Positions 1 to 7,522 of a stretch of 46,742 bases of DNA are shown piece after piece; within the stretch, counting starts at the first letter, position 1, and every line of letters starts with the position of its first letter. The DNA is from Armatimonadota bacterium. GTDB taxonomy: Bacteria; Sysuimicrobiota; Sysuimicrobiia; Sysuimicrobiales; Humicultoraceae. The notes below the pieces were generated by a model. It ran no database searches. It was given only the letters and a program-made list of their open reading frames with translations, and was not told the DNA's origin. The DNA lies in contig JAVHMA010000027.1 in assembly GCA_031081715.1 (NCBI GenBank), positions 1-46,742 of the forward strand, read 5' to 3'. A program made the translations under genes and the position numbers.

Positions 1-17
1 TCTGGGCCGCGCGGGAC

Positions 18-60
18 TTGGCCACATGCAGGTTCGGATGGTATAGTTGGGCGGTATAGA
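18..60 (+). promoter_or_regulatory. Candidate promoter(s) for the barrel-protein gene
   Basis: Two -10-like hexamers stand in tandem: TATAGT at 42-47 and TATAGA at 55-60. The first has TTGGCC at 18-23 as a possible -35 (18-base spacer). The second has TTCGGA at 33-38 (16-base spacer). Both lie 40-55 bases upstream of the ATG at 101. The matches are partial, so this is only a candidate, but such AT-rich hexamers are rare in this GC-rich sequence. Confidence 0.4.
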
Positions 61-100
61 TGGGAGTGGGAGCCGCGCATTCCAGCAAGGGAGGGTAATC

Positions 101-793
101 ATGCGCACACTTGCCATCACACTCGTTGCCACAGCGCTCATCCTGGGGACGAGCCTGCCCGCGGCGGCGCAGAACACGAACTTCCAGACCACGTTCCAGC
201 TCCGATACTGGGGTGCCGGGTTCGGGTCGGGCGCAGGCGCTATCACGGCCACGGACTCCGCGAGCACCTGGGGCGGGACGCTTCGGCTCGACTCGCGCAC
301 CTCACCCTGGTCGTTCTCGGGACGCTACGACTCAATGTCGGTGACGCCGTCGGCGTGGCCGTTCACGAGCGCGTACCTGTGGGATGCCAACGTGCACTAC
401 CGGTTCGGCGGAGGCACGCTGGATCAGTACTTCGGGCTGTTCGCAGGCTACGGGTCCGTGTCGGCGTTCCGCGGCGACACCGCGGTAAGGGGCACCGGCT
501 CCGGATTCCGGATTGGGGCCGAGTTCCTCGTGCGCCAACCCGGCGGCTTTTATTTCACGGCCGACGGCGCGTACGGTCCATCGTGGTCGACCACAATCCA
601 GGGCTTCACCGGCACGGCCGCGGGGAACGTTACCGACTTCAAGGCGGCCCTCGGCTACGAGATGCAGAGCGGGGTCGGCCTCGAGCTCGGCTGGCGGGTG
701 GTCAACTGGACGATCCCGACCTCACCCGGGTGCCCAAGCGGGTGCAACTTCCAGTTCAGCGGTGTCGTCGGCGCGGTGACGATCAGGCGTTAG
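101..793 (+). CDS. Predicted secreted outer-membrane beta-barrel protein, function unknown
   Basis: A 230-residue protein begins with a clear Sec signal peptide: MRTLAITL, a hydrophobic stretch, then PAAAQ as a likely signal peptidase I site near residue 24. The mature part is rich in Gly, Ser, Thr and aromatic residues and alternates polar and non-polar residues in short strands (for example FQLRYWG, WSFSGRYDSM, FYFTADGAYG), as in small 8-12-strand barrels. Two Cys near the C-terminus (PGCPSGCNFQ) could form a disulfide. The last residues (VTIRR) do not end in the usual Phe. I chose ATG 101, not the in-frame start at 47, because GGGAGG lies at the right distance and the signal peptide begins there. 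It stands alone and is convergent with the next gene. No enzymatic function can be read from it. If the barrel reading is right, the organism has an outer membrane. Confidence 0.7.
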   Translation: MRTLAITLVATALILGTSLPAAAQNTNFQTTFQLRYWGAGFGSGAGAITATDSASTWGGTLRLDSRTSPWSFSGRYDSMSVTPSAWPFTSAYLWDANVHYRFGGGTLDQYFGLFAGYGSVSAFRGDTAVRGTGSGFRIGAEFLVRQPGGFYFTADGAYGPSWSTTIQGFTGTAAGNVTDFKAALGYEMQSGVGLELGWRVVNWTIPTSPGCPSGCNFQFSGVVGAVTIRR

Positions 794-818
794 CGGCCGC
801 GCGGTCTGACGCTCACCG

Positions 819-842
819 GGGGCGGCGCGCAGGCGCCGCCCC
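819..842. terminator. Strong GC hairpin between convergent genes, candidate bidirectional terminator
   Basis: A perfect 10-bp inverted repeat, GGGGCGGCGC and GCGCCGCCCC, flanks a 4-base loop (829-832). It sits in the 101-base gap between the stop at 793 (plus strand) and the stop at 895 (minus strand), as expected for a shared terminator. There is no U-tract on either side, so intrinsic termination is uncertain. Confidence 0.5.
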
Positions 843-894
843 TCGGCGTCTCGCGGCCCCGCCGACCAGCGCCGGCTCACCCGGGACGCCGAAC

Positions 895-2082
895 TCAACC
901 CTGCGCACCCGCCGCGCGCAGCGCCTGATCGAAGTCGGCGATCAGGTCCTCGACGTCCTCGATCCCGACCGAGACCCGGATCAGCCCGTCGGTGATCCCC
1001 GCGCGTTCCCGCTCCGCCTGCGGGATGCCGACGCTCGTGGTGGACGCCGGGTGCGCCACCAAGGTCTCCACCCCACCCAGGCTGACCGCCATCAGGCAGG
1101 TCCGCAGCGCCTCCACGCACCGCACCCCGGCGTCGAGGCCACCGCGCACCTCGAACGAGAGCATCCCGCCGAACCCGCGCATCTGACGCGCGGCGACCGC
1201 GTGTTGCGGGTGCGACGGCAACCCCGGGTAGTGGACGACAGCCACCTGCGGGTGGCCGGCCAGGAACTGGGCGAGCCGCATCGCGTTGTGGTTGTGCCGC
1301 TCGACGCGCACGCCCAGGGTCTTGAGCCCCCGGAGCAGCAGCCAGGCCGCCATCGGGTCGAGCACCGGGCCCAGGATGCGGAACAGGCGCTTCGCCTCGG
1401 CGATCCGCTCGCGGCTCCCGACGATGACCCCGGCGGTGACGTCGGCGTGGCCACCCAGGTACTTGGTCGCGCTGTGCACGACCAGGTCGGCGCCCAGCTC
1501 GAGCGGCCGCTGGTTGAACGGTGACGCGAAAGTGTTGTCCACGATCGTGGCCGCGCCCGCCCCACGGGCGAGCGCGACGATCGCCGCGATGTCGCCCACC
1601 TGAAGGAGCGGGTTGTTGGGCGTCTCGATGTAGAGCAGGCGGGTGACCGGCCGCAGCGCGCGCTCGTAGGCCTCGACGTCCATGCCGTCGATGAAGGTCA
1701 CCTCGATGCCCAGGCGAGGCGCGACCACGCGGAGGAGCTCGGAGGTCGCCTGGTAGATGGCGCGGGGGGCGACCACGTGCGTCCCGGGCGGGGCTGTGCT
1801 GAGCACGGCCGTCGTGATCGCGGCCATGCCCGATGCTGTCGCCAGCGCGTCCTCGCCGCCTTCGAGCAGCGCGATCCGCTCCTCGAACAGGCGCGTGGTC
1901 GGGTTGCCCCACCGCGTGTAGTACCATCCTTCCCCGCGGTCGGCCCCCAGTGCCGCGCCCTCGGCGACGGTGTCGTACCAAAACGTCGAGCTTTCGTAGA
2001 TCGGAAAGGTCACGGCCCGCAGCCCGTCGCGCACCGCCCCGCCGTGGATCGCTCGTGTCTGGAACCCCCTGCGGTCCCGCAT
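895..2082 (-). CDS. Cys/Met metabolism PLP-dependent enzyme (cystathionine gamma-synthase/lyase type)
   Basis: A 395-residue fold-type I PLP enzyme of the Cys/Met metabolism family, which makes or breaks C-S bonds in transsulfuration or sulfhydrylation. It has the full family signature: YTRWGNPT at 55-62 (phosphate and active-site contacts), ETPNNP at 153-158, the VDNTFASP segment at 181-188, and the PLP-binding lysine K207 in HSATKYLGGH. The usual family length is 380-430. ATG 2082 is preferred over an in-frame start 10 codons upstream because GAGGAGG lies 7 bases ahead of it. The EamA exporter lies 64 bases upstream on the same strand, so the two may be co-transcribed, perhaps linking thiol amino-acid synthesis or breakdown to export. 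Gamma-synthase, gamma-lyase, methionine gamma-lyase and O-acetylhomoserine sulfhydrylase cannot be told apart by eye. Confidence 0.9.
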   Translation of the reverse strand: MRDRRGFQTRAIHGGAVRDGLRAVTFPIYESSTFWYDTVAEGAALGADRGEGWYYTRWGNPTTRLFEERIALLEGGEDALATASGMAAITTAVLSTAPPGTHVVAPRAIYQATSELLRVVAPRLGIEVTFIDGMDVEAYERALRPVTRLLYIETPNNPLLQVGDIAAIVALARGAGAATIVDNTFASPFNQRPLELGADLVVHSATKYLGGHADVTAGVIVGSRERIAEAKRLFRILGPVLDPMAAWLLLRGLKTLGVRVERHNHNAMRLAQFLAGHPQVAVVHYPGLPSHPQHAVAARQMRGFGGMLSFEVRGGLDAGVRCVEALRTCLMAVSLGGVETLVAHPASTTSVGIPQAERERAGITDGLIRVSVGIEDVEDLIADFDQALRAAGAQG

Positions 2083-2146
2083 CGCCGTTCCTCCTCGAGG
2101 AATAGAGAACACCCGGCCCGCCGCACCACCGGACCGGCCCGTCGGC

Positions 2147-3052
2147 TCAGTCGCCCGGCACCGGCCGCGTCGTGGCAGGTAGGCTGCCTGGGGCCTCGGC
2201 GAGCACGATCCCGCCGAGGATCAACAGCGCGCCGAGGGTCTGCCGGACTGCCAGGACCTCGCCCAGCAGCAGGTACGCCGCGATCGCCGCCGCCACCGGT
2301 TCGAACGTGAACATCAGGCCCACGTGGGCCGGCGGGGTGAACCGCTGGGCCCACGTCTGTACGAGCAGCGCGCCGACCGTGGCCGTGGCGGCCATGAAAG
2401 CGACCATCGCCCAGACGTCCGCCGGCGCCGCGCCGAGCGCGGCGAGCGGCCGCTCGGGAAGCGCCGCCAGCGTGCTCAGCGCCATCACGGCCACGATCTG
2501 CGCGGCCGCGAAGGCCGGCGGGGCGATGGTGGCGGCCAGCCGGCCCACGAGGACGATGTGCAACGCGAAGCACACCGCGCCGGCCAGCACGAGCAGGTCG
2601 CCCGCCTGCACCGCGGCCGGGCCGTCGAGCGACAGCAGCCCGAGGCCGGCCGTCGCCGCGGCGATGCCTCCCCACACCGCCGGTGGCGGGGCGCGGCGCA
2701 GCCAGAGGGCGGCGATCACCGGCACCAGCACCACCGAGAGACCGGTGATGAACGCGGCCTTCGAGGCGGTCGTCAGGCGCAGCCCCACGGTCTGGAACGC
2801 GTAGCCCAGGAAGAAGACCGCGCCGACTGCCCCGGCCGCGCCCCACCGACGCGGATGAGACTCCCGGGCCGCAGTAGTGTGCCCGACGACGAGCAGCACG
2901 GCACCGAGCGTGAATCGCGCTGCCAGGTAGGTGAACGGTGGCAGCACGCCCAGGACAAGCTTGCCGAACGGGAAGGTCAGCCCCCAGAAACCGGCGACGA
3001 CGAGCAGCGCGAGGTCTGCGGCCAGGCGGGGCACGGGGCGCGCCTGCGCCAT
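2147..3052 (-). CDS. EamA/DMT-family transporter (drug/metabolite or amino-acid exporter)
   Basis: A 301-residue integral membrane protein with about ten hydrophobic segments in two similar halves, typical of the EamA (10-TM drug/metabolite) superfamily. The N-terminal GFWGLTFPFGKLVL and the second-half segments ending in GEVLAVRQTLGALLILGGI are characteristic of the repeats. The family exports small metabolites, including amino acids such as threonine, cysteine pathway products and purines; the substrate cannot be predicted here. I place the start at ATG 3052, directly before the first membrane segment, and not at 3118, which adds a non-conserved extension reaching into the divergent spacer. 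The ribosome-binding site is weak. The Cys/Met enzyme gene lies 64 bases downstream, probably in the same transcript. Confidence 0.88.
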   Translation of the reverse strand: MAQARPVPRLAADLALLVVAGFWGLTFPFGKLVLGVLPPFTYLAARFTLGAVLLVVGHTTAARESHPRRWGAAGAVGAVFFLGYAFQTVGLRLTTASKAAFITGLSVVLVPVIAALWLRRAPPPAVWGGIAAATAGLGLLSLDGPAAVQAGDLLVLAGAVCFALHIVLVGRLAATIAPPAFAAAQIVAVMALSTLAALPERPLAALGAAPADVWAMVAFMAATATVGALLVQTWAQRFTPPAHVGLMFTFEPVAAAIAAYLLLGEVLAVRQTLGALLILGGIVLAEAPGSLPATTRPVPGD

Positions 3053-3135
3053 GATGCCCCAAGGATAGAGAGGCGGCCTGGCGGTGTCAATCGAACTGCT
3101 CAGCAAGGCCGCGCGCACGCGCGGTCCGCCGCCGA

Positions 3136-4932
3136 ATGACGACCGAAGGCTGGATCGTCGTCGCCATCCTCGCCGCCGCCGTGGCCGCGTTCGCCTGGGG
3201 CCGACTGCGCCCGGAGCTGATCGCGATGGCGGTGGTGCTGGCGCTGGGCGTCAGTCGCCTGCTCTCGCCGGCCGCGGCGTTCGCCGGGTTCGGCGATCCC
3301 AACGTGTTGACGATCACCGCGGTCTTCGTGCTGAGCGCCGGGCTCGAGCGCACCGGCGTGGCGGTGCGGCTCGCGCGGTGGCTGCTGCGCGCGGCCGGCG
3401 GCAGCGAGGCCGCGCTGCTCGTGGCCTTGATGGGCCTGGCGGGCGCGCTGTCGGGCATCATGAACATCTTCGGTGCGATCGCGATGCTGCTGCCGGTGAC
3501 CATCGCGGTCAGCCGGGAGGCCGGGGTGAGCCCGGCCCGGCTGCTGATGCCGCTCGCGATCGGCGGGCGGCTGGGCGGCGCGCTGACGCTGATCGGCAAG
3601 CCGTCCAACCTGGTCGCCAACGGGCTGCTCATCGAGAGCGGCGCCCCACCGCTGGGGTTTTTCAGCTTCTTCCCGGTCGGGGCGGCGATGCTGGTCATCG
3701 GGACCGCCTTCATGGCGACCGTCGGTCGGCGCCTATTGCCGACAGGGACCGCCGTCCCCGCGCAGGTTCCGGTGAGACGCCGGCGCGGCCTGGCCGAGAC
3801 CTACCAGCTCGCTGAGCGGCTCTACCGCATCCGCATCCCCGAGGGCTCGCCGCTGGCGGGGCGTCCCATCGCACAGACGTCGCTCAGCGCCGAGTTCGGC
3901 GTCATCGTGCTCGCGCTGCGGCGGCACCATCGCTGGATCCAGGCACCGGGGCCCGAGGAGCGGCTGGCCGCCGGCGACGCTCTCATCGTCGAGGCGCGCC
4001 CACACGACGTCGCGCGCCTCCGCGAGGGCAACGGCGTGGAAGTCAACCCCGAGACCGAGGCCTCGCGCGCGTCGCTGGAAAGCGAGGACATCGGCCTGGC
4101 CGAGGTGGTGCTGGCGCCGCGCTCCGACCTGATCGGCAAGAGCCTGCGCGAGCTGGAGTTCCGGCAGCGCTACGGCCTCACGGTGGCCGCGATCTGGCGC
4201 GAGGGTCGGCCGCGGCGGACCTGGCTCGCGGACCTCCCGCTCCAGTACGGCGACGCGCTCCTGGTCCAGGGGCCGCGCGAGCGCATCCGCTTCCTCCGTC
4301 AGGACCCCAACTACATCTCGCTGGACGAGGCGCCCGTGCTGCGCGAGTCGCGCGCGGCCGTGGCGGTGGCCGCGGCGCTGGTCTTGATCGTCCTGGCGAC
4401 CTCGGGCGCGCTGCCGCTCAGCCTCGCGGCGCTGCTGGCCGCCGGGATCGTCGTGGTCGGCGGCTGCGTCACCACCCAGGAGGCGTTCCAGTCGATCGAC
4501 TGGCCGGTCGTGGTCGTCACCGGCGGCTTGCTGCCGCTGGGCGCGGTGCTGCAGTTCACCGGCGTGGCGGACGCGGTCGCGCACGCGGTCGTGCCGCTGG
4601 CCGGCGCGAACCCGCTGGCCGTGCTGGCGATCGTCGTGCTGCTCGCGGTCGCGCTGGGACACGTTGTCACGAGCGTGCCCAACACGATCATCATGATGCC
4701 GATCGCCCTGGCCGCGGCCGCCGCGGTGGGCGCGCCCCCGGCGCCGTTCGCGATCGCGGTGGCCTCGGCGACCTCGGTGACATTGCTCACCCCGATCAGC
4801 CACCCGGTCTCGCTGATGGTCATGGGGCCGGGCGGGTACCGGTTCGCCGACTACACCCGCGTCGGCGCGCCGCTCGCGGTGCTGCTGACGGCGACGATGC
4901 TGGCGGTGATCGCCCTGCGCTGGCCGCTGTGA
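3136..4932 (+). CDS. SLC13-family permease (DASS/ArsB-like) with two TrkA_C domains
   Basis: A 598-residue inner-membrane permease of the ion-transporter superfamily. Membrane segments fill residues 1-200 and 395-598. They flank a soluble insert of about 180 residues with two TrkA_C (RCK_C) modules: the first starts YRIRIPEGSPLAGRPI near residue 229, the second near residue 320 (LAEVVLAPRSDLIGKSL). The insert is typical of the bacterial SLC13 proteins usually annotated as sodium:sulfate/dicarboxylate symporters; TrkA_C modules bind small effectors. LIGKPSNLVANG in the first half and SVPNTIIMMPIALA in the second are the re-entrant helical-hairpin positions with the expected N/T residues. The gene is divergent from the EamA gene with an 83-base spacer. 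The substrate (sulfate, dicarboxylate, other anion) is not readable. Confidence 0.88.
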   Translation: MTTEGWIVVAILAAAVAAFAWGRLRPELIAMAVVLALGVSRLLSPAAAFAGFGDPNVLTITAVFVLSAGLERTGVAVRLARWLLRAAGGSEAALLVALMGLAGALSGIMNIFGAIAMLLPVTIAVSREAGVSPARLLMPLAIGGRLGGALTLIGKPSNLVANGLLIESGAPPLGFFSFFPVGAAMLVIGTAFMATVGRRLLPTGTAVPAQVPVRRRRGLAETYQLAERLYRIRIPEGSPLAGRPIAQTSLSAEFGVIVLALRRHHRWIQAPGPEERLAAGDALIVEARPHDVARLREGNGVEVNPETEASRASLESEDIGLAEVVLAPRSDLIGKSLRELEFRQRYGLTVAAIWREGRPRRTWLADLPLQYGDALLVQGPRERIRFLRQDPNYISLDEAPVLRESRAAVAVAAALVLIVLATSGALPLSLAALLAAGIVVVGGCVTTQEAFQSIDWPVVVVTGGLLPLGAVLQFTGVADAVAHAVVPLAGANPLAVLAIVVLLAVALGHVVTSVPNTIIMMPIALAAAAAVGAPPAPFAIAVASATSVTLLTPISHPVSLMVMGPGGYRFADYTRVGAPLAVLLTATMLAVIALRWPL

Positions 4933-4978
4933 GGCGGCGCCGCAGGGCCGTGCGACCGCTTGGAGAATCGGTGCGACG

Positions 4979-5851
4979 ATGGTCCTCGGCGCGCACGTGT
5001 CGATCAGCGGCTCGCTCGACCTGGCGGTGGACCGGGCGCGCGCGCTGGGGTGCGAGTGCCTGCAGATCTTCTACGGGTCGCCACGGCAGTGGCGCATCGT
5101 GACCTACCCGGAGGCCGCGGTCGCGCGGTTCGTCGAGAAGCGGGCGCGGGCAGGGCTCGACCCGCTCGTCGGCCACGCCGCCTACCTGGTGAATCTGGCC
5201 GCGGCCTCCGGCCCGGACCGACGCCGCTCGATCGCCTCGCTACGCGCCACCACCGCCGGCATCGCGCGGCTGGGCGGGCTGGGCGCGGTCACCCACCTGG
5301 GCAGCCGGCGGGACGGCGCGCGCGCGCCGGCCCTGCGGCGAGTCGCATCGGCTGTGCGGGCGGTCCTCGAGGCGGTGCCGGGCACGATGGTACTGCTGGA
5401 GAACGGGGCGGGCGCCGGCGGCACGCTCGGCGCGTCGTTCGACGACCTGGCAGCCGTGCTCGGGCACCTGGACGGTCACCCGCGCGTGGGCGTCTGCCTG
5501 GACAGCGCGCACCTCTTTGCCGCCGGGTGGGACCTCCGCACGCCCGACGGCGTGGAGGCGATGGTCCGGGCCGCCGATCGGGCCTTCGGGTGGGCGCGCG
5601 TGCGGCTCTTCCACCTGAACGACTCTGCGGCCGGGCTGGGCTCTGGGTTGGACCGGCACGCCAACATCGGCGAGGGGGAGATCGGCCTCGCCGGGTTCCG
5701 CGCGCTGCTCACCCACCCCGCGGTGCGGCCGCTGCCGGGCATCATCGAGACGCCGGGCTTCGACCGGCGCGGGCCGGACGGCAAGAACCTGGCCCGCCTC
5801 CGGAGGTTGCGCACGGTCGGGCGCGCCGCGGGGGCGCCACGCCGTGGCTGA
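4979..5851 (+). CDS. nfo: Endonuclease IV (AP endonuclease, deoxyribonuclease IV)
   Basis: A 290-residue TIM-barrel, zinc-dependent AP endonuclease of base-excision repair. It cuts 5' of abasic sites and removes 3' blocking groups. The family's metal-ligand motifs are all present in order: HAAYLVNLA, VTHLGSRRDG, LLENGAGAG, GVCLDSAHLFAAGWD, FHLNDS followed by GSGLDRHANIGEGEIG, and IIETPGFDRRGPDGKNL. The N-terminus GAHVSISG is the standard start, and the length matches the usual 270-300. The gene begins 46 bases after the SLC13 gene and its last 8 bases overlap the alpha/beta hydrolase gene, so they are likely co-transcribed. Confidence 0.95.
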   Translation: MVLGAHVSISGSLDLAVDRARALGCECLQIFYGSPRQWRIVTYPEAAVARFVEKRARAGLDPLVGHAAYLVNLAAASGPDRRRSIASLRATTAGIARLGGLGAVTHLGSRRDGARAPALRRVASAVRAVLEAVPGTMVLLENGAGAGGTLGASFDDLAAVLGHLDGHPRVGVCLDSAHLFAAGWDLRTPDGVEAMVRAADRAFGWARVRLFHLNDSAAGLGSGLDRHANIGEGEIGLAGFRALLTHPAVRPLPGIIETPGFDRRGPDGKNLARLRRLRTVGRAAGAPRRG

Positions 5852-6698
5852 CCGGTACGTCGAGGTGCGGGGCGCGCGCATCCGCTACCGGCGCGAGGGG
5901 ACCGGACCGGCCGTCGTGCTCATCCACGGATTGGGGGCCTCGCTGGAGTCGTGGGACCTCACGGCGCCGGCGCTCGCCGACCGCCACACAGTCGTGCGGT
6001 TCGACTTCCCGGGGTTCGGATTGTCCGACTCGCTGCCAGGTGCGTACACGCCCGAGGGGGCGGTCGAGGCGGTGCTGGCCATCCTCGCCGCGCTGGATGT
6101 CGCCGGCGCCGCGCTCGTGGGGACGTCGCTGGGCGGAGGCATCGCGACGCTCACGGCCGGGCGCGCCCCGGACCTGTTCACCTCGCTCGTGCTCGCCGCG
6201 CCCGCCGGCTTCGCCCGGCCGGTGGGCCGAGGGGTCTGGTGGCTCGCCCTTCCGGCGGTCGGCGAGGTGCTGCTCGCCTACCTGCGCTGGCATCCCCGAC
6301 GCAGCATGGAGGGTGCCTACGCCGACCCGGCTCTCGTGCCCGGATGGCTGGTCGAGGTCGCACGGCGGAACCTGGCGCGGCCCCAGGTGCGCCGGACGAT
6401 CCTCCGCGTGCTGCGCGAGACGCTCGGCCGCGGCGGGGTGCGGCCCGAGCTGGTCGGTGCCATCCGCGACGCGGCGGCGCGGATCGGCGTCCCGACGCTG
6501 GTCATTTGGGGCACGGCCGACCGCGTCATCCCGTGTGCGCAGGCGCAGGCGGTCGCCGCGGCGATTCCGACCGCCCGGCTGCGGCTGTTGCCCGGGCTGG
6601 GCCACGTGCCGTACCTCGAGGACGCCGAGGCGTTCACCGCCGCGCTGACGGGCTTCCTCTCGGAGGTAGCCGCGCGGCCAGCAGGGGTAGCCCGGTGA
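5844..6698 (+). CDS. Alpha/beta-fold hydrolase
   Basis: A 284-residue soluble hydrolase of the alpha/beta superfamily. It shows the oxyanion-hole segment VLIHGLGASLESWD, the nucleophile elbow GTSLGGG (catalytic Ser), the acid loop VIWGTADRVIP (Asp) and the catalytic His in GLGHVPYLED, in the right order and spacing. It most resembles the general esterase / C-C hydrolase / haloperoxidase-like group; the substrate is unknown. The start overlaps the end of nfo by 8 bases and the stop overlaps the start of the B-box gene (GTGA), so translation is coupled. Nothing in the context fixes its role. Confidence 0.88.
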   Translation: MADRYVEVRGARIRYRREGTGPAVVLIHGLGASLESWDLTAPALADRHTVVRFDFPGFGLSDSLPGAYTPEGAVEAVLAILAALDVAGAALVGTSLGGGIATLTAGRAPDLFTSLVLAAPAGFARPVGRGVWWLALPAVGEVLLAYLRWHPRRSMEGAYADPALVPGWLVEVARRNLARPQVRRTILRVLRETLGRGGVRPELVGAIRDAAARIGVPTLVIWGTADRVIPCAQAQAVAAAIPTARLRLLPGLGHVPYLEDAEAFTAALTGFLSEVAARPAGVAR

Positions 6699-6943
6699 AC
6701 GGGATCGCGTGCGCGCACCACGCCGACCGCCTGGCGCTGGGGTACTGCGCCGGGTGCGGGAAGCCGTTGTGCTCCACCTGCCTGGTCCGGCTGAGCGCGG
6801 GCAACTACTGCGAGGCGTGCGCGCGAACACCCGGCCACCGACCGGTGGAGCGGCGCGCGCCGCCGCGGTCGCGCCTGTGGGTCGTCGTCGGTGCCGCGGC
6901 GGCGGCGGCCGCGGTCATCCTGCTCGCGGCGCGGCTCCTGTAA
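6695..6943 (+). CDS. Small B-box-type zinc-finger protein with C-terminal membrane anchor
   Basis: An 82-residue protein starting at GTG 6695, which overlaps the upstream stop as GTGA; GGGG stands just before it. Residues 5-44 hold a Cys/His pattern of the B-box zinc-finger kind: C-x2-H, CAGC, CSTC, CEAC. An Arg/Pro-rich linker follows, then a single hydrophobic helix (WVVVGAAAAAAAVILLAA) at the C-terminus. This layout is common in small bacterial B-box zinc-binding proteins, often next to membrane peptidases or unknown genes, where the finger probably mediates protein contacts on the cytoplasmic face. No specific function is known. Confidence 0.75.
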   Translation: MNGIACAHHADRLALGYCAGCGKPLCSTCLVRLSAGNYCEACARTPGHRPVERRAPPRSRLWVVVGAAAAAAAVILLAARLL

Positions 6944-7019
6944 CGCGGCTCACGTCACGCGAGGGGGGCGCCCGGCGCGCCGGCACGACTCGCGCATCAC
7001 GATTTCGGGAGGCGCACGC

Positions 7020-7439
7020 ATGTTCACGACCATCCTGCACCCCACCGACGGTTCCGAGCACGCCCGCAAGGCGCTGGCGGTCGCCGCCGACCTGGCCGCC
7101 CGCTACGGCGCTACGGTCGTGGTGCTACATGTCTTCGGCCCGGTGCCCCGTGACCTGGGAAGCCCGTTCATCGACGAGCTGATGGCCCGCTACACGGCGG
7201 CCGCGGACCGCATCGTCAAGGCCGCCGCGGCGGAGCTCGCGGCGCGGGGTGTGCGATACGATGAGAACGCCATCGAGGGCACCCCCGCGGCGGTCATCCT
7301 CGAGGTCGCGCGCGCGCGGCGCGCCGACCTGATCGTCATGGGGTCCCGCGGGCTGGCGCCGGTGAGCGCGGCGCTGCTCGGGTCGGTCTCCTACCGCGTG
7401 CTCCACGACGCGCCCTGTCCGGTCCTGGTCGTCCGCTGA
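7020..7439 (+). CDS. Universal stress protein (UspA family), ATP-binding type
   Basis: A 139-residue single-domain Usp. It starts MFTTILHPTDGSEHARKA, the standard N-terminal strand with the Asp of the nucleotide site, and ends with GSRGLAPVSAALLGS, an exact G-2x-G-9x-G-S ATP-binding motif, followed by SYRVLHDAPCPVLVVR. It is therefore of the ATP-binding class. ATG 7020 has GGGAGG 8 bases upstream; a longer in-frame reading to 6891 is spurious. The role is general stress or energy-state sensing. A GC-rich palindrome lies in the 76-base gap before it (near 6972-6983) but nothing more can be said of it. Confidence 0.93.
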   Translation: MFTTILHPTDGSEHARKALAVAADLAARYGATVVVLHVFGPVPRDLGSPFIDELMARYTAAADRIVKAAAAELAARGVRYDENAIEGTPAAVILEVARARRADLIVMGSRGLAPVSAALLGSVSYRVLHDAPCPVLVVR

Positions 7440-7484
7440 CCGCGGGAGGAGCGCGCCGCCGGCCGCCGAATCCCCATACCCACA

Positions 7485-7507
7485 TATCCGGGAGGCTATC
7501 CCGCATA
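7485..7507. promoter_or_regulatory. Inverted repeat upstream of the iclR gene, candidate operator
   Basis: TATCCGGGA, a 5-base spacer (GGCTA) and TCCCGCATA form an inverted repeat with 8 of 9 bases matching. It lies 15 bases before the ATG of the IclR regulator. IclR-family proteins commonly bind near-palindromic sites in their own promoter region. No clear -35/-10 pair was seen around it. The regulator that binds here is inferred from position only. Confidence 0.45.
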
Positions 7508-7522
7508 GAGGGAAACTCAGCC

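Noticed and set aside
3733-4803. Long minus-strand frame opposite the SLC13 permease gene (and many others like it, for example 4960-6648, 37917-40274, 24046-26454)
   Set aside because: They are antisense or out-of-frame shadows caused by very high GC content. They show Arg/Ala/Gly/Pro-rich low-complexity translations, no motifs and no ribosome-binding sites, while the opposite frame carries a complete known protein.
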